A DNA stretch of 64,000 nt from Neorhizobium huautlense (GCF_030811685.1 NZ_JAUSRF010000004.1:186001-250000), one strand, 5' to 3'; counted from the first letter of the stretch, positions 35,170 through 44,621 are shown. Made by a program: numbers and translations. Notes: generated by a model from the sequence alone, not told the origin.

Positions 35170-36615
35170 TCAGGCGTCGTTGCCGCGTTTGAACAGGTCC
35201 ACCAGCGTTTTGCCGGAGGACGAGCCGCGTCCGGGGCGCTTGCCGTCCCATTCGTCTACGATGACCATGTGGGTAACTTCACCACGACGGAAGGCCGCCA
35301 GAAACTTGTCGTATTGGGCAAAGGCAACGCAACCGTGGCTATCGCCACGCACACGCAGCAGGTAGCTGTGCGCCAGAAGGCCGGTGCGGTTGAGCGGGTG
35401 TTTACCATCGGTCGAGGTCAGGCGGATCGCCGCAACGCCATGGAAGAGCGATTCACGCATGGACAGCTTGTAGGTGCCTGCCGGCGTCGGGCCCTTCATC
35501 TTCACATGGGTGTATTTCGGGTTGTCGCGCATCTTGCCGATGCCGGAATGGGCTTCCAGCTTGGTGCCGTCAGGCATGTGCACGGTGGCATTGGTGATAT
35601 CGTAGATCGCCACCTTGGTGCCGATACCCGGCCAGTTGGGGGCCGAACGCGATGGCGCGGATGGTGCCGTCTGGCGCATCGGATTGTCGGGCTTGGCGAA
35701 GGCGAGCGCCGTATCCGGCTTTTCGCCTCGAGCCGGCTTTTGCGGCGAAACGCGAGCGATGGCATCGAGACCGCTGCGCGGCGTGTCTTCTTCGGCCTGC
35801 GGCTTGGCAGGTTTGGCGGACGCCACAACCTTTTCGGCTTGCGGGCGACCGAACGGCATTGGGCCATTCTTCGGCAAGACGTCTGCAAGAGCGACTTCTG
35901 TCTGCTGCGCCGGCGCGCCATCTTCAGCCGAAGCAATGTCAACGGAACCGTCGACCTCGACCGGTTCGATTTCCTTCAACTGGGCAACCGCAGTGGCCGG
36001 TGCAACATCCTGCAGAATATCCGGCATTTCGCCGCGCGGCGCGACGGCCACGACATTTTCCATCGCCGGCATCAGCGCGTTGCGGATCGCATCCGCATTC
36101 GGACGGGCAGCCATCAGGGCGGCGAACTGACGTTCCTCTTCGACGGCCTTTGCCTTTGCGGCCGCCTTGCCCAAGGCAAGATCGAGACCGCTGCGCACGG
36201 CATCATCGGCGGGACGCAGAGCCGCCATTACAGACGCTTCCGCACCTTCGAGGCGGCCTGCCTTCGGATCAACCGAGGTCGGAATACGGGAAAACTTCGA
36301 AACATTGATCAGGTGCTGCGGATCGGCTTCCGCCGTCAGCAGATGGTTCTGTTCGACAGGAACCGGCGGTGCAACACGCATCGACAGGACGGTCTGGAAT
36401 TTCGGCTGCGGCGTCATGCTGGTCGCCCCGGCCATCTTGCCGACGGACAGGACGGCCGCCCCGAACCAGACGCCACCGAGCAGCGTTGCGCCGAGAATGA
36501 CGGTACCCAAAAAAGCAGCCCTGGACTTGCGTCCGGCGGCTTTGGCCCTGGCGCGCGCTCCCTTGCCGGCATTGCGCTCATGAGGATTTTCGAAATTGTC
36601 TATCGTCAGCGCCAT
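35170..36615 (-). CDS. DUF2778 domain protein (L,D-transpeptidase-like, Tlde1 fold)
   Basis: This 481-residue protein has one N-terminal membrane segment (about residues 33-58, AAFLGTVILGATLLGGVWFGAA). A long low-complexity Ala/Pro/Lys-rich stretch of about 250 residues follows, probably spanning the periplasm or cell wall. The C-terminal DUF2778 domain (about 330-475) has a likely catalytic Cys in RGDSHGCVAF and an upstream HSYLLRVRG segment. DUF2778/Tlde1 proteins cut or exchange peptidoglycan cross-links. Some are type VI secretion effectors, but no secretion or immunity gene is adjacent, so a resident cell-wall enzyme is the better inference. Confidence 0.8.
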   Translation of the reverse strand: MALTIDNFENPHERNAGKGARARAKAAGRKSRAAFLGTVILGATLLGGVWFGAAVLSVGKMAGATSMTPQPKFQTVLSMRVAPPVPVEQNHLLTAEADPQHLINVSKFSRIPTSVDPKAGRLEGAEASVMAALRPADDAVRSGLDLALGKAAAKAKAVEEERQFAALMAARPNADAIRNALMPAMENVVAVAPRGEMPDILQDVAPATAVAQLKEIEPVEVDGSVDIASAEDGAPAQQTEVALADVLPKNGPMPFGRPQAEKVVASAKPAKPQAEEDTPRSGLDAIARVSPQKPARGEKPDTALAFAKPDNPMRQTAPSAPSRSAPNWPGIGTKVAIYDITNATVHMPDGTKLEAHSGIGKMRDNPKYTHVKMKGPTPAGTYKLSMRESLFHGVAAIRLTSTDGKHPLNRTGLLAHSYLLRVRGDSHGCVAFAQYDKFLAAFRRGEVTHMVIVDEWDGKRPGRGSSSGKTLVDLFKRGNDA

Positions 36616-36897
36616 ACTGGTTACCCGAACATTCTACGCAAACCGGGGGCGCTACCGAACGCCGCGCCACCGAAATCAGGCGATGGACCAGATGCAAGGC
36701 TTATATGCCCCGCACCGTCGATCACCGGTTGACGAAGAGAATGCCGAATTATGGTAACCAAAATGTTTATGCCGCCCCTGATTTCGATCCCCGACCAGTA
36801 TTTGGCGCCGCTAATACACACCATTCCAGACGGAAATTTAGCCAAAATGCGGCGATGGAGCGGCAGATTATGATTAACGAGCCGCTCCCCAGGCTCA

Positions 36898-38121
36898 TCA
36901 ACCGTCCATCCGCCGAACGCTCATACGCTCCATGAAGAACCATGGGCGCAGACGTACGCCGATGACATTACCCGCAAAGGCTGCCACGGCCCAAAGGTAA
37001 CCGTGAAGGCTGCCGGACGCAATGCCCGAAAAATAGGCGCCGATATTGCAGCCATATGCGATGCGCGCACCGTAACCGAGCAGCAGACCACCGACGACGG
37101 CAGCAAAAATCGAGCGCAGCGGAATATCCAGGCTCGGCGCGAATTTTCCGGCCAGAGCAGCCGCCAGCATGGCGCCGGCGATAATGCCGAAATCCATGAC
37201 CGAGGTGATATCGGCAAACACGCTCTCAGCCAGCGCCTTGGCATTGCCGGGCTGCTGCCAGTGCGGCCAGGAAGCGACGTCGACACCGATCAGTTGCGCA
37301 CCCTTGGCGCCCCAAAGCGCGAAGGCCGAGGTGACACCCCACGGACGACCGGCCAGCGCCAGCGTCGCAAAATTAAGGATGACGAGTGCAATCGCACCGA
37401 ACACGAGCGGCCAGGGACCACGCAGATAACGGGCAAAACCATGACGCGGCGACGGTGGCGCCTGTTCCAGTGCACCATTGCGCTTCTTTTCGACGATCAC
37501 CGTGATTGCGGCAATGGCACCAAAAATGGCAAGCGACAAAGCGATACCGCCCGCAGCACCAAAGGTCTGGAACAGGGCCGTCGGCGGCAGCGACGGCAGC
37601 GATGCCCACCAGCCGGTATGCATGGTGCCGATCAGCGAACCGACAATAAAGAAGAACAGAGTGACCAGCATACGGGCATTGCCGCCGCCGGCGGTGAACA
37701 GTGTGCCGGACGCGCAGCCGCCGCCGAGCTGCATGCCGATGCCGAACATGAAGGCGCCGGCGATGACGCCGATGCCGGCCGGGGAAATGTTGCCGCGCAC
37801 TTCATTGCCGAACAGCGTGCCGCTGGCGAGAAACGGGAAAAACAGGATGACGGCAAGCGCCAGCAGGATCATCTGCACGCGCAGGCCGCGCCCCCTGCCC
37901 TCGGCGATGAAGACACGCCAGGCGGAAGTGAAACCGAAGGCGGCGTGATAAAGCGAAATACCGAGCGCACCGCCGACGAGGAAAAGCGCGCCCTGGGTCG
38001 GGCTGTAAAACGCCCCGAGTGCCAGCGTCCCGGCGACGAGAACGAGGAGAGCGCCGATGCCAGGCGCACCCAGCGGCGGCAGGCCGGTGCGCTGTTCGGC
38101 GGAAGAAACGGATAGGGACAT
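36898..38121 (-). CDS. YeeE/YedE family (thiosulfate-type) transporter
   Basis: This 407-residue integral membrane protein has about ten hydrophobic segments. It contains two family motifs: GGGCASGTLFTAGGG in the first half and AYGCNIGAYFSGIASGSLHG in the second. The cysteine in each is the one thought to handle sulfane sulfur in TsuA/YeeE. The expected role is uptake of thiosulfate or a related sulfur compound. AGGAGT precedes the ATG at 38121. No TusA/YeeD-type partner gene is adjacent. Confidence 0.88.
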   Translation of the reverse strand: MSLSVSSAEQRTGLPPLGAPGIGALLVLVAGTLALGAFYSPTQGALFLVGGALGISLYHAAFGFTSAWRVFIAEGRGRGLRVQMILLALAVILFFPFLASGTLFGNEVRGNISPAGIGVIAGAFMFGIGMQLGGGCASGTLFTAGGGNARMLVTLFFFIVGSLIGTMHTGWWASLPSLPPTALFQTFGAAGGIALSLAIFGAIAAITVIVEKKRNGALEQAPPSPRHGFARYLRGPWPLVFGAIALVILNFATLALAGRPWGVTSAFALWGAKGAQLIGVDVASWPHWQQPGNAKALAESVFADITSVMDFGIIAGAMLAAALAGKFAPSLDIPLRSIFAAVVGGLLLGYGARIAYGCNIGAYFSGIASGSLHGYLWAVAAFAGNVIGVRLRPWFFMERMSVRRMDG

Positions 38122-38415
38122 TTAAAACTCCTGAAGTTGCCCCGGTTATAAGGGCGCCCGCAGGTGCGTGCGAGGTACGCTTTTCGCCTGACACGCCAAA
38201 GAGCAGATTCATCTGCCGCGCTTCCACATTTTCACGATAGAGAAATTTCACTCCAGCCGCCCGGCAGAGAATGGATAGGCTTGCCAATGATCAAATCCAG
38301 CGGCTGATCCGATATGGTTTCCCTTGATACCGATTGTGCTAGACTTCGCCCGAAGGCCGCTTCGAACACCACAAGCATTTATCCAAGCTGGCCGATTCGC
38401 ATGGGGAGATATGCC

Positions 38416-39042
38416 ATGAAGGCGCTGCTGCTGATCGATATCCAGAACGGTTTTTGCCCCGGCGGCAATCTGGCGGTTCCGGACGGGGATGCGGTCGTGC
38501 CGGTGGCCAATCGTCTGATCCGCGAAGGCGGTTATGATGTCATCGTCGCCTCGCAGGACTGGCATCCGGCCGATCATGGCAGCTTTGCCTCGCAGCATCT
38601 GGGCGCGAAAGCCTTCGACATGGGCGAGCTTTCCGGTCAGCCTCAGGTTCTCTGGCCGGATCACTGCGTGCAGGGCACTTCCGATGCGGAGTTTCATCCC
38701 GATCTGGAGATGGATGAGGTCGATTACATCCAGCAGAAGGGCGAGAATGCAGGTGTCGACAGCTATTCGGCTTTCCGTGACAACGACCATGCGGCACTGA
38801 CCGGCCTTGCCGGTTACCTGAAGGCGCAATTGGTCAACGAACTGGATGTGTGCGGACTGGCGACGGATTATTGCGTGAAATTTTCCGCACTCGACGCGCG
38901 CGACATGCTGCCGGATATCAAGGTACGGTTCGTTTCCGATGCCAGCCGTGGCATCGATCCGCAGGGCGTCAAGGATGCGATTTCGGAAATGAAGGCACGC
39001 GGCGTCGGCATCGTCACCAGCGACGAGATTCTGGCAGACTGA
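38416..39042 (+). CDS. pncA: Nicotinamidase/pyrazinamidase PncA
   Basis: This 208-residue isochorismatase-fold amidase converts nicotinamide to nicotinate in NAD recycling. The nucleophile motif is LNELDVCGLATDYCVK-like (VCGLATDYCV) and the catalytic Asp is in LIDIQNGF (Asp8). The metal-binding DWHPADHGSF segment and the catalytic Lys region (QKGENAGVDSYSAF) are intact. The ATG at 38416 has GGGGAG nearby and removes a non-homologous open extension. It stands alone, divergent from the YeeE/YedE gene. Confidence 0.94.
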   Translation: MKALLLIDIQNGFCPGGNLAVPDGDAVVPVANRLIREGGYDVIVASQDWHPADHGSFASQHLGAKAFDMGELSGQPQVLWPDHCVQGTSDAEFHPDLEMDEVDYIQQKGENAGVDSYSAFRDNDHAALTGLAGYLKAQLVNELDVCGLATDYCVKFSALDARDMLPDIKVRFVSDASRGIDPQGVKDAISEMKARGVGIVTSDEILAD

Positions 39043-39212
39043 GCAAGCCTCCCCCGGCGGCATGACGCAAGGGGAACCGCCCTGCCCGACCGGACCACAG
39101 ATCACTGAAATCGATCGTTTGAATAAGCGCAATTCGATTGCCAGCGCGCGCACCTGCTTCTACACGCTATCCTTCAAGAAACACGCCCGACACGTGGCGC
39201 GGGGAATGATCC

Positions 39213-39941
39213 ATGAACAGACATGAGCAATTGACGAACGGCCTCAAAAAAGGGGCCGTGGTGGCGCTTTCATCCGCACCTTTCGGCGTGCTGTTCGGCG
39301 CCATCGCCGTCGATAACGGTTTCAGCATCACCGAAGCCGCATTGATGAGCGGGCTCGTCTACGGCGGCGCCAGCCAGCTGGTGGGCATCGAGCTGTTCGG
39401 CCATCACGTCGCGGCATGGATCATCGTGCTCTCCATTCTCGCCGTCAACTTCCGCCATGTTCTGTATTCGGCAGCCTTGGCGACCGTCATCGGCCGTTAT
39501 CCGCATGTCGAACGCTGGCTCGCCTTTTTCCTGCTGGTCGACCCGCAATTTGCCGAAACGGTGAAACGCGAAGAGGCCGGCAAGACGGCGACGTTTCGCT
39601 GGTATTTTGCGATGGGCGCGGTCGTCTGGGTCTCATGGGTGCTCACCACCATTGTCGGCGCCTATTTCGGCCGCATGATCGGCGATCCGAAAGCCTATGG
39701 CATCGACGTGTTGCTGCCGGTCTATTTCCTCGGCCTGACCATGGGCTTCCGCAGCCGCCACAACTTTTTCCCCGTCATGCTGGCCGGTGGCATCGGCTCG
39801 GTCATCGCTTTCCACTTCATCGGTTCGCCCTGGCATATCAGCGTCGGTGCTGTTCTCGGCATTCTTGTCGCGACGATCTTGCCGCCGCCAAAGGCGCATG
39901 AGGAACCTGACGTTTCAGAGATGGAAAAGGAGGCCATGTGA
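39213..39941 (+). CDS. azlC: AzlC family branched-chain amino acid exporter, large subunit
   Basis: This 242-residue membrane protein begins with a charged segment followed by GAVVALSSAPFGVLFGAIAV and GLVYGGASQLVGIELF, the AzlC signature. It has about six transmembrane helices. AzlC and AzlD form an exporter of branched-chain amino acids. The stop codon (TGA at 39939-39941) is one base before the azlD ATG, so the two are coupled. Confidence 0.92.
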   Translation: MNRHEQLTNGLKKGAVVALSSAPFGVLFGAIAVDNGFSITEAALMSGLVYGGASQLVGIELFGHHVAAWIIVLSILAVNFRHVLYSAALATVIGRYPHVERWLAFFLLVDPQFAETVKREEAGKTATFRWYFAMGAVVWVSWVLTTIVGAYFGRMIGDPKAYGIDVLLPVYFLGLTMGFRSRHNFFPVMLAGGIGSVIAFHFIGSPWHISVGAVLGILVATILPPPKAHEEPDVSEMEKEAM

Positions 39942-39942
39942 C

Positions 39943-40278
39943 ATGGAAAACCAGATGAGCGCCCTTTCCATCGATGCCAATACCGCGCTGCTGATCGTGG
40001 TGGCAGCGATTGCCACCTATTTCACCCGCATCGGCGGTTATGTGCTGATGAGCAGCATGAAGCGCATTCCGCCTCGGGTGGAATCGGCGCTCAATGCCGT
40101 GCCGGCCGCCGTCCTGACGACACTGGTGGCGCCGCCCTTCATCTATGGTGGATGGGATATCAAGATCGCCATGGTGGTGGCGCTGGTCGTGGGCTTGCGT
40201 TTTCCAGGCCTCACCATTCTCGCCGTCGGCTGGGCGGCCGTTATGGCCGCCCGTTACGGTTTCGGCATCGGCCCCTGA
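39943..40278 (+). CDS. azlD: AzlD family protein, small exporter subunit
   Basis: This 111-residue membrane protein has about four hydrophobic segments and TYFTRIGGYVLMSSMKRIPPRVE, typical of AzlD. It has its own AAAGGAGG site inside the end of azlC. Its TGA stop abuts the stop codon of the convergent aminopeptidase gene in the palindrome TGATCA (40276-40281). Confidence 0.9.
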   Translation: MENQMSALSIDANTALLIVVAAIATYFTRIGGYVLMSSMKRIPPRVESALNAVPAAVLTTLVAPPFIYGGWDIKIAMVVALVVGLRFPGLTILAVGWAAVMAARYGFGIGP

Positions 40279-42114
40279 TCAGGCGCCGACCGGTGCCGTT
40301 GCGGTATCCAGCCATGCCTTGATGGCCGGATCGGTGATCAGAGGCGACAGCTTTTCACGCACGGTGGCGTGGTAGGCGTTCAGCCATTCAAGCTCCTCCG
40401 CCGTCAACAGCGAGGCGACGACCAGACGCAGGTCGATCGGGCACCATGTCAGCGTTTCGAAGGAGCGCATCGCCATGTCGCCACCGGCCACCTCTTCCGC
40501 GTCGCGCACAAAGATCAGGTTCTCGATACGGATGCCGTAATGGCCGGGGCGGTAATAACCCGGCTCGTTGGACAGGATCATGCCGGGCAGCAGCTCCTGC
40601 GTGGCAAGTCGCGAGATGCGCTGCGGGCCCTCATGCACCGACAGGTACGAACCGACGCCATGTCCCGTGCCATGGGCGAAATCGCCGCCGGCCTTCCACA
40701 AGGCGATACGGGCCAGAGGATCGAGATCGCAGCCGCGCGTGCCTTTCGGGAACCGCGCCGTGCTGATGGCGATCATGCCCTTCAGCACCAGCGTGAAGAA
40801 ACGCTTGCGATCCTCCGGCACTTCGCCGATCGCCACCGTGCGGGTGATGTCCGTCGTGCCGTTGATATACTGCGCGCCTGAATCGATCAGGAACAGTTCA
40901 CCGGCCTTGATCGCGCGGTCGCTTTCGCTGGTGACGCGGTAATGCATGATGGCCGCATGCTCTCCGGCACCGGCAATGCTGTCGAAGGAGACATCGCGCA
41001 GCGGGTTCTGCATCGACTGACCGACACGGGCACGCGCTGCTTCCAGCGCCTTCACCGCCTGAATTTCGGTAAGCGAGCCGGGTTTCGACTGATCGAGCCA
41101 ATACAGGAACTCGACCATGGCGACGCCATCCTGCAAATGCGCATCGGCCGAGCCCTTCAGTTCGACCTCGTTCTTGATCGCACGCGGCAGGCGGGCCGGA
41201 TCGGTGCCGTCCACCACGGTGCCGCCGGCAACCTCGATGGCGATGATCAACGCCAGCGCCGTCAGCTCGGGATCGACGAGAACGCGGCCACCATCCTTGG
41301 CATAAGCACCGATGCGTTCGCTCAGGGACGCAGGCGCATGAATGGCGGCCAGCGGCTGCAGATGGGCGCGCGCTTCCGTGCCGAGCTTGCGGTCATCGAT
41401 GAACAGTTCCGTCTTGCCATCGGCGGAAATCAGCGCACGCGACAGCGGATGCGGCGTGTGCGGCACGTCGGCGCCACGGATATTGAAAATCCAGGCGACA
41501 GAAGACGGATCGGCAATCAGGGCCGCGGCAAGGCCCTTCGCCTTCAGGCTGGCCGCGATTTCGGCAATTTTCTCCGCCGCCGGCTTGCCGGCATGGGCTT
41601 CCTGCTGAACCGCGACGGCGCCCATCGGCTCGACCGGGCGATCCGACCATGCCGTATCCAGCGGGTTTTCATTCAAGAGCACGATTGTGCCGCCGATTTC
41701 GGAAACCGCCTTGGCAAGTTTCTTCACCTCCGCGCCGCCATGCAGCCACGGATCGACCCCGAGGCGAAAACCTTTTGGCGCATGCGCGGGAAGCCAGAGA
41801 TGCGGTGGTTCGTTGACGAGATCGCCGCCGGTGAAGACCGTGCCATCAACCTGTTCGGCCAGTTGCGTAACGTAACGGCCATCGACGAACACGACAGCCG
41901 TCGAGCGGGTCACCAGTGCAATACCGGCGGAACCGGTAAAACCGGTCAGCCAGGACAAGCGCTCGGCGGATTTCGGCACATATTCGCCCTGATATTCATC
42001 GGCGCGCGGCACGAGAAAACCATCGATACCAAGTTCATCGAAACGGGCGCGGATGGCGTTGACGCGATCGCGACCGAACTGCGGCGTGGACGTGCTGTCG
42101 AAGGATTGAAACAT
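40279..42114 (-). CDS. Xaa-Pro aminopeptidase (M24B, long form)
   Basis: This 611-residue cytoplasmic metallopeptidase removes an N-terminal residue linked to proline. It has the long architecture resembling eukaryotic XPNPEP1: two creatinase-like N-terminal domains and a C-terminal pita-bread domain. The two-metal ligands lie in FLIDSGAQYINGTTDITRTVA (Asp, Asp), GHGTGHGVGSYLSVHEGPQ (His), SNEPGYYRPGHYGIR (Glu) and near the C-terminus (Glu). It is convergent with azlD with no intervening base. Confidence 0.92.
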   Translation of the reverse strand: MFQSFDSTSTPQFGRDRVNAIRARFDELGIDGFLVPRADEYQGEYVPKSAERLSWLTGFTGSAGIALVTRSTAVVFVDGRYVTQLAEQVDGTVFTGGDLVNEPPHLWLPAHAPKGFRLGVDPWLHGGAEVKKLAKAVSEIGGTIVLLNENPLDTAWSDRPVEPMGAVAVQQEAHAGKPAAEKIAEIAASLKAKGLAAALIADPSSVAWIFNIRGADVPHTPHPLSRALISADGKTELFIDDRKLGTEARAHLQPLAAIHAPASLSERIGAYAKDGGRVLVDPELTALALIIAIEVAGGTVVDGTDPARLPRAIKNEVELKGSADAHLQDGVAMVEFLYWLDQSKPGSLTEIQAVKALEAARARVGQSMQNPLRDVSFDSIAGAGEHAAIMHYRVTSESDRAIKAGELFLIDSGAQYINGTTDITRTVAIGEVPEDRKRFFTLVLKGMIAISTARFPKGTRGCDLDPLARIALWKAGGDFAHGTGHGVGSYLSVHEGPQRISRLATQELLPGMILSNEPGYYRPGHYGIRIENLIFVRDAEEVAGGDMAMRSFETLTWCPIDLRLVVASLLTAEELEWLNAYHATVREKLSPLITDPAIKAWLDTATAPVGA

Positions 42115-42361
42115 GGCAATATTCCAGGTGATCTGATTTGAAAAAACGGATGGGCGACACTTAATCGAATTCGGCAGGTCACCGCCAGCTATATCCCTCC
42201 ATCATCAGGAGATCGAAAAAATCTCGAAATCGAGGAAAACGCAGAGACATGCACCAGATGCATAACACGAATGAAAAGAGCCTTCTTACTGGGCATTGAG
42301 TATCGTCTTATATTCCTTTTCAAACAGAGCGGCGAAACATTCGCCCCACAGGATGAGATCG

Positions 42362-42526
42362 ATGGCCATTTCCTTTTTCCGCAACGCCTTCAACCGGGCA
42401 GCTGCAGCCCGCAAGCATCAGGCTGACGTCTTCGTCAACGAAACGCTGATGAAATTCGATGATCGCACGCTGAAGACTTTCGGCACGAGCCGTGAAGAAC
42501 TGCTGCGCGAGCGCTCGAAGTTCTAA
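42362..42526 (+). CDS. Small DUF1127-like protein
   Basis: This 54-residue protein begins MAISFFRNAFNRAAAARKHQ. The C-terminal half (NETLMKFDDRTLKTFGTSREELLRE) resembles DUF1127, with D-R-x-L-K followed by the G-x-S/T-R-x-E turn. DUF1127 proteins are small and Arg-rich; some affect RNA turnover and phosphate or carbon metabolism in Agrobacterium. GGATGAGATCG precedes the ATG, and a strong terminator follows 70 bases downstream, so it is a monocistronic unit. Confidence 0.72.
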   Translation: MAISFFRNAFNRAAAARKHQADVFVNETLMKFDDRTLKTFGTSREELLRERSKF

Positions 42527-42595
42527 TCACGCAATACAATGATCGCCGCTTGAGCCCTCCTCCCAGGCTCGCGGAACGCTGGTGAGAAACCAGCA

Positions 42596-42624
42596 AAAGG
42601 CGGCTTTTCAGGCCGCCTTTTTCA
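42596..42624 (+). terminator. Rho-independent terminator
   Basis: A perfect 9-bp stem AAAGGCGGC/GCCGCCTTT ends in a T-run. It serves the small DUF1127-like gene and may also act on the opposite strand for prmA, whose stop is at 42667. Confidence 0.82.
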
Positions 42625-42666
42625 TTTCCGTCATCTTTTCAGGCACTGTGTGCCTATGGGATCGGA

Positions 42667-43548
42667 TCAGCTTTTGGTCAGGTGGATCGTCACCCAGCCA
42701 TTACGCCAGATGGTGCGTACATGACCAAGCCCCGCGCCGGAATAGGCGGAAATCACTTTCCAGCGCTGTTCAGCAAGAATGCCCGACAGAATGACCGAAC
42801 CGCCCGGCGACAGATGCGTCACCAACTGCGGCGCCATCTTGATCAGCGGACGGGCCAGAATATTGGCGATGATCAGATCGAACGGCCCGTAACGATCGAA
42901 GGCCGGCGAATGGAAACCCGGTGCGGTTTCGAGCGCGATGCCATTGGCGATACCGTTGCGACGAACATTTTCACGCGCCACGCGAACGGCAACCGGATCG
43001 ATATCGGTGGCCAGAACCGGGATCATCGGCCGCAATTTGCGAACCGCAATCGCCAGCACGCCTGAACCGGTGCCGAGATCGAGCGCATTGCGCGGGTTTT
43101 CGGCATTCAGTACACGCTCGATGGTTTCGAGGCAGCCGGCGGTGGTGCCGTGGTGGCCGGTGCCAAAAGCCTGACCGGCATCGATCTCGATGGCGATGTC
43201 GCCCGAGCGCACCTTGTCGCGATCATGGCTGCCATGCACGAGAAAACGCCCTGCCCTGACGGGCTTGAGACCTTCCAGCGATTTAGCGATCCAGTCGATA
43301 TCCGGGATGATTTCGCGCTCGATGACGGCATCCGGGAATTCTTCGGAAAGCGCTTCGGCAATGCGTGCATGCACATCGGCCTCATCCTCGGCCATCATGT
43401 AGACCGAGGCTTCCCAGATATCCTTCTTTTCGTCGATCTCCGTCGTGCCGACGGCAAAATCCTCTTCGCCGAAACAGAAGGAGAGAATGTCGAGGATGTG
43501 CTCCGCCTTCTTTTCAGTGGTGGAGACATAGAGGCGGATTTCGCTCAC
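42667..43548 (-). CDS. prmA: Ribosomal protein L11 methyltransferase
   Basis: This 293-residue SAM-dependent enzyme trimethylates ribosomal protein L11. The N-terminal substrate-recognition domain is about 1-100. The methyltransferase domain carries motif I in ALDLGTGSGVLAIA, an acidic loop in ATDIDPVAV and the catalytic-core LIIANILARPL. The substrate loop IDAGQAFGTGHHGTT is intact. A GTG start at 43548 with AAGGA upstream fits the family better than the ATG at 43593. Confidence 0.93.
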   Translation of the reverse strand: MSEIRLYVSTTEKKAEHILDILSFCFGEEDFAVGTTEIDEKKDIWEASVYMMAEDEADVHARIAEALSEEFPDAVIEREIIPDIDWIAKSLEGLKPVRAGRFLVHGSHDRDKVRSGDIAIEIDAGQAFGTGHHGTTAGCLETIERVLNAENPRNALDLGTGSGVLAIAVRKLRPMIPVLATDIDPVAVRVARENVRRNGIANGIALETAPGFHSPAFDRYGPFDLIIANILARPLIKMAPQLVTHLSPGGSVILSGILAEQRWKVISAYSGAGLGHVRTIWRNGWVTIHLTKS

Positions 43549-43626
43549 GGCCGGGTCCTTAGATTTGCTGTAGGCGTGTGCAATGCCACACAAGGCCGTA
43601 CCGCTTCAAGCCCGCGCGAGAAAAGC

Positions 43627-43903
43627 TTAGAGCACGTCGCAGCCAATCTGCACCATTCTGTTGGCTTAGACGGAGTCGGATATTCGCTCGGCCGGCGCGC
43701 GTCGTAGCCAAAGCATACGGCCAAGCCGGCCGAGCGAATAGGCGGCCCGTATCAGCCAACCCCGAAGGGGCCGGGCATCTTTCCGCCAGGATCAGAGGCG
43801 ATCGGCTCGAACGTACCTTCGGGTATGCCCTTCGCCGATCGCCTTTGCCCTGACGAAAACCTGCTCCGGCAGAATGGCGCAGATTAGCTGCGACGTGCTC
43901 TAA
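43627..43903. repeat. Long hairpin repeat element, copy 2 (277 bp)
   Basis: The terminal arms are TTAGAGCACGTCGCAGC... and the complement ending GACGTGCTCTAA, 32 of 34 positions matching. The core is shared with copy 1 at 16045-16342: the GCGCGCGTCGTAGCC block, the GCATCTTTCCGCC block, the GTACC-TTCG-GGTAT stem (43813-43826) and the AAACCTGCTCCGGCAGAA end. An internal perfect 16-bp stem pairs 43681-43696 with 43725-43740. The extra hairpin arm of copy 1 is replaced by CCCC-GAA-GGGG (43760-43770). The last bases form the stop codon of the SCO1-type gene. Confidence 0.85.
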
Positions 43904-44499
43904 CCGCCAATCAGGCTCTGAAGCTTCTTGACCGCACTGTCGGGATCCTCGCCATAAGCGATAGTTTTGGAAAAACGCCCGCCATTGTCGAGCAGGAAAA
44001 CCGAAGCCGTATGGTCCATCGTATATTCGCCGTTCGGATCCTTTTCATCGACCGGCACTTTGCGGGCAAACACCTTGTAGCCCTTGACCATGTCGGCAAC
44101 CTTTTGCGGATCGCCGGAAATGCCCTTGATGCGCTTGCTGACATTGGAAATGTATTGCTGCAGCAATTCCGGCGTATCGCGCTCGGGATCGACGGAAACG
44201 AAATAGGCATTGAGGCGCGTGCCGTCAGGATCGACCTTTTCCAGCCAGCCATTCAGCTCGAAAAGTGTCGTGGGGCAGACTTCCGGGCAATGGGTAAAGC
44301 CGAAGAACAGCGCCGTCGGCTTGTCCTGAAACGCCTTTTCGGTGATCGGCTTGCCATCCTGCGCCACCAGTTCGAACGGCACGCCGAACGGCGCATCGGC
44401 CACCTGTCGTGTTTTGCCGGTCACCTCGAATGTCAGCCAGCCCAGCACACCGGCCAGCGCCACGACGGCGATCCAAAGAACGATCCGAAAAGTCTTCAT
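43900..44499 (-). CDS. SCO1/SenC family copper chaperone
   Basis: This 199-residue membrane-anchored thioredoxin-fold protein has one N-terminal transmembrane helix (residues about 5-25). Copper ligands Cys71 and Cys75 lie in FTHCPEVCPTTL and His163 in YTMDHTASVF. SCO proteins deliver copper to the CuA site of cytochrome c oxidase. The ATG at 44499 places the hydrophobic segment at the start. The TAG stop is built from the end of the hairpin repeat at 43627-43903, so the gene's 3' boundary was set by, or coincides with, that element. Confidence 0.92.
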   Translation of the reverse strand: MKTFRIVLWIAVVALAGVLGWLTFEVTGKTRQVADAPFGVPFELVAQDGKPITEKAFQDKPTALFFGFTHCPEVCPTTLFELNGWLEKVDPDGTRLNAYFVSVDPERDTPELLQQYISNVSKRIKGISGDPQKVADMVKGYKVFARKVPVDEKDPNGEYTMDHTASVFLLDNGGRFSKTIAYGEDPDSAVKKLQSLIGG

Positions 44500-44621
44500 G
44501 GCAACGGGTCCGCACGCTTCTGCAACGAATGATATCTTGCTGATAGACAAAGCGATTGGAAGGCGCAAATCAACTGGCTGTTTTTGTCAGAACGTGGGCG
44601 TTTCGCCGCAGGCGATCTGGC

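Noticed and set aside
36705..36935. Short open frame between the DUF2778 gene and the YeeE/YedE gene
   Set aside because: It overlaps the end of the transporter gene, has no ribosome site and looks like nothing known; treated as intergenic.
43578..43853. Similar open frames running through both hairpin repeats (16099-16326 here and 43578-43853)
   Set aside because: The shared peptide pieces (VVAKAYGQAG) come from the conserved DNA core. Lengths and ends differ, there is no ribosome site, and the palindromic arms explain the conservation.
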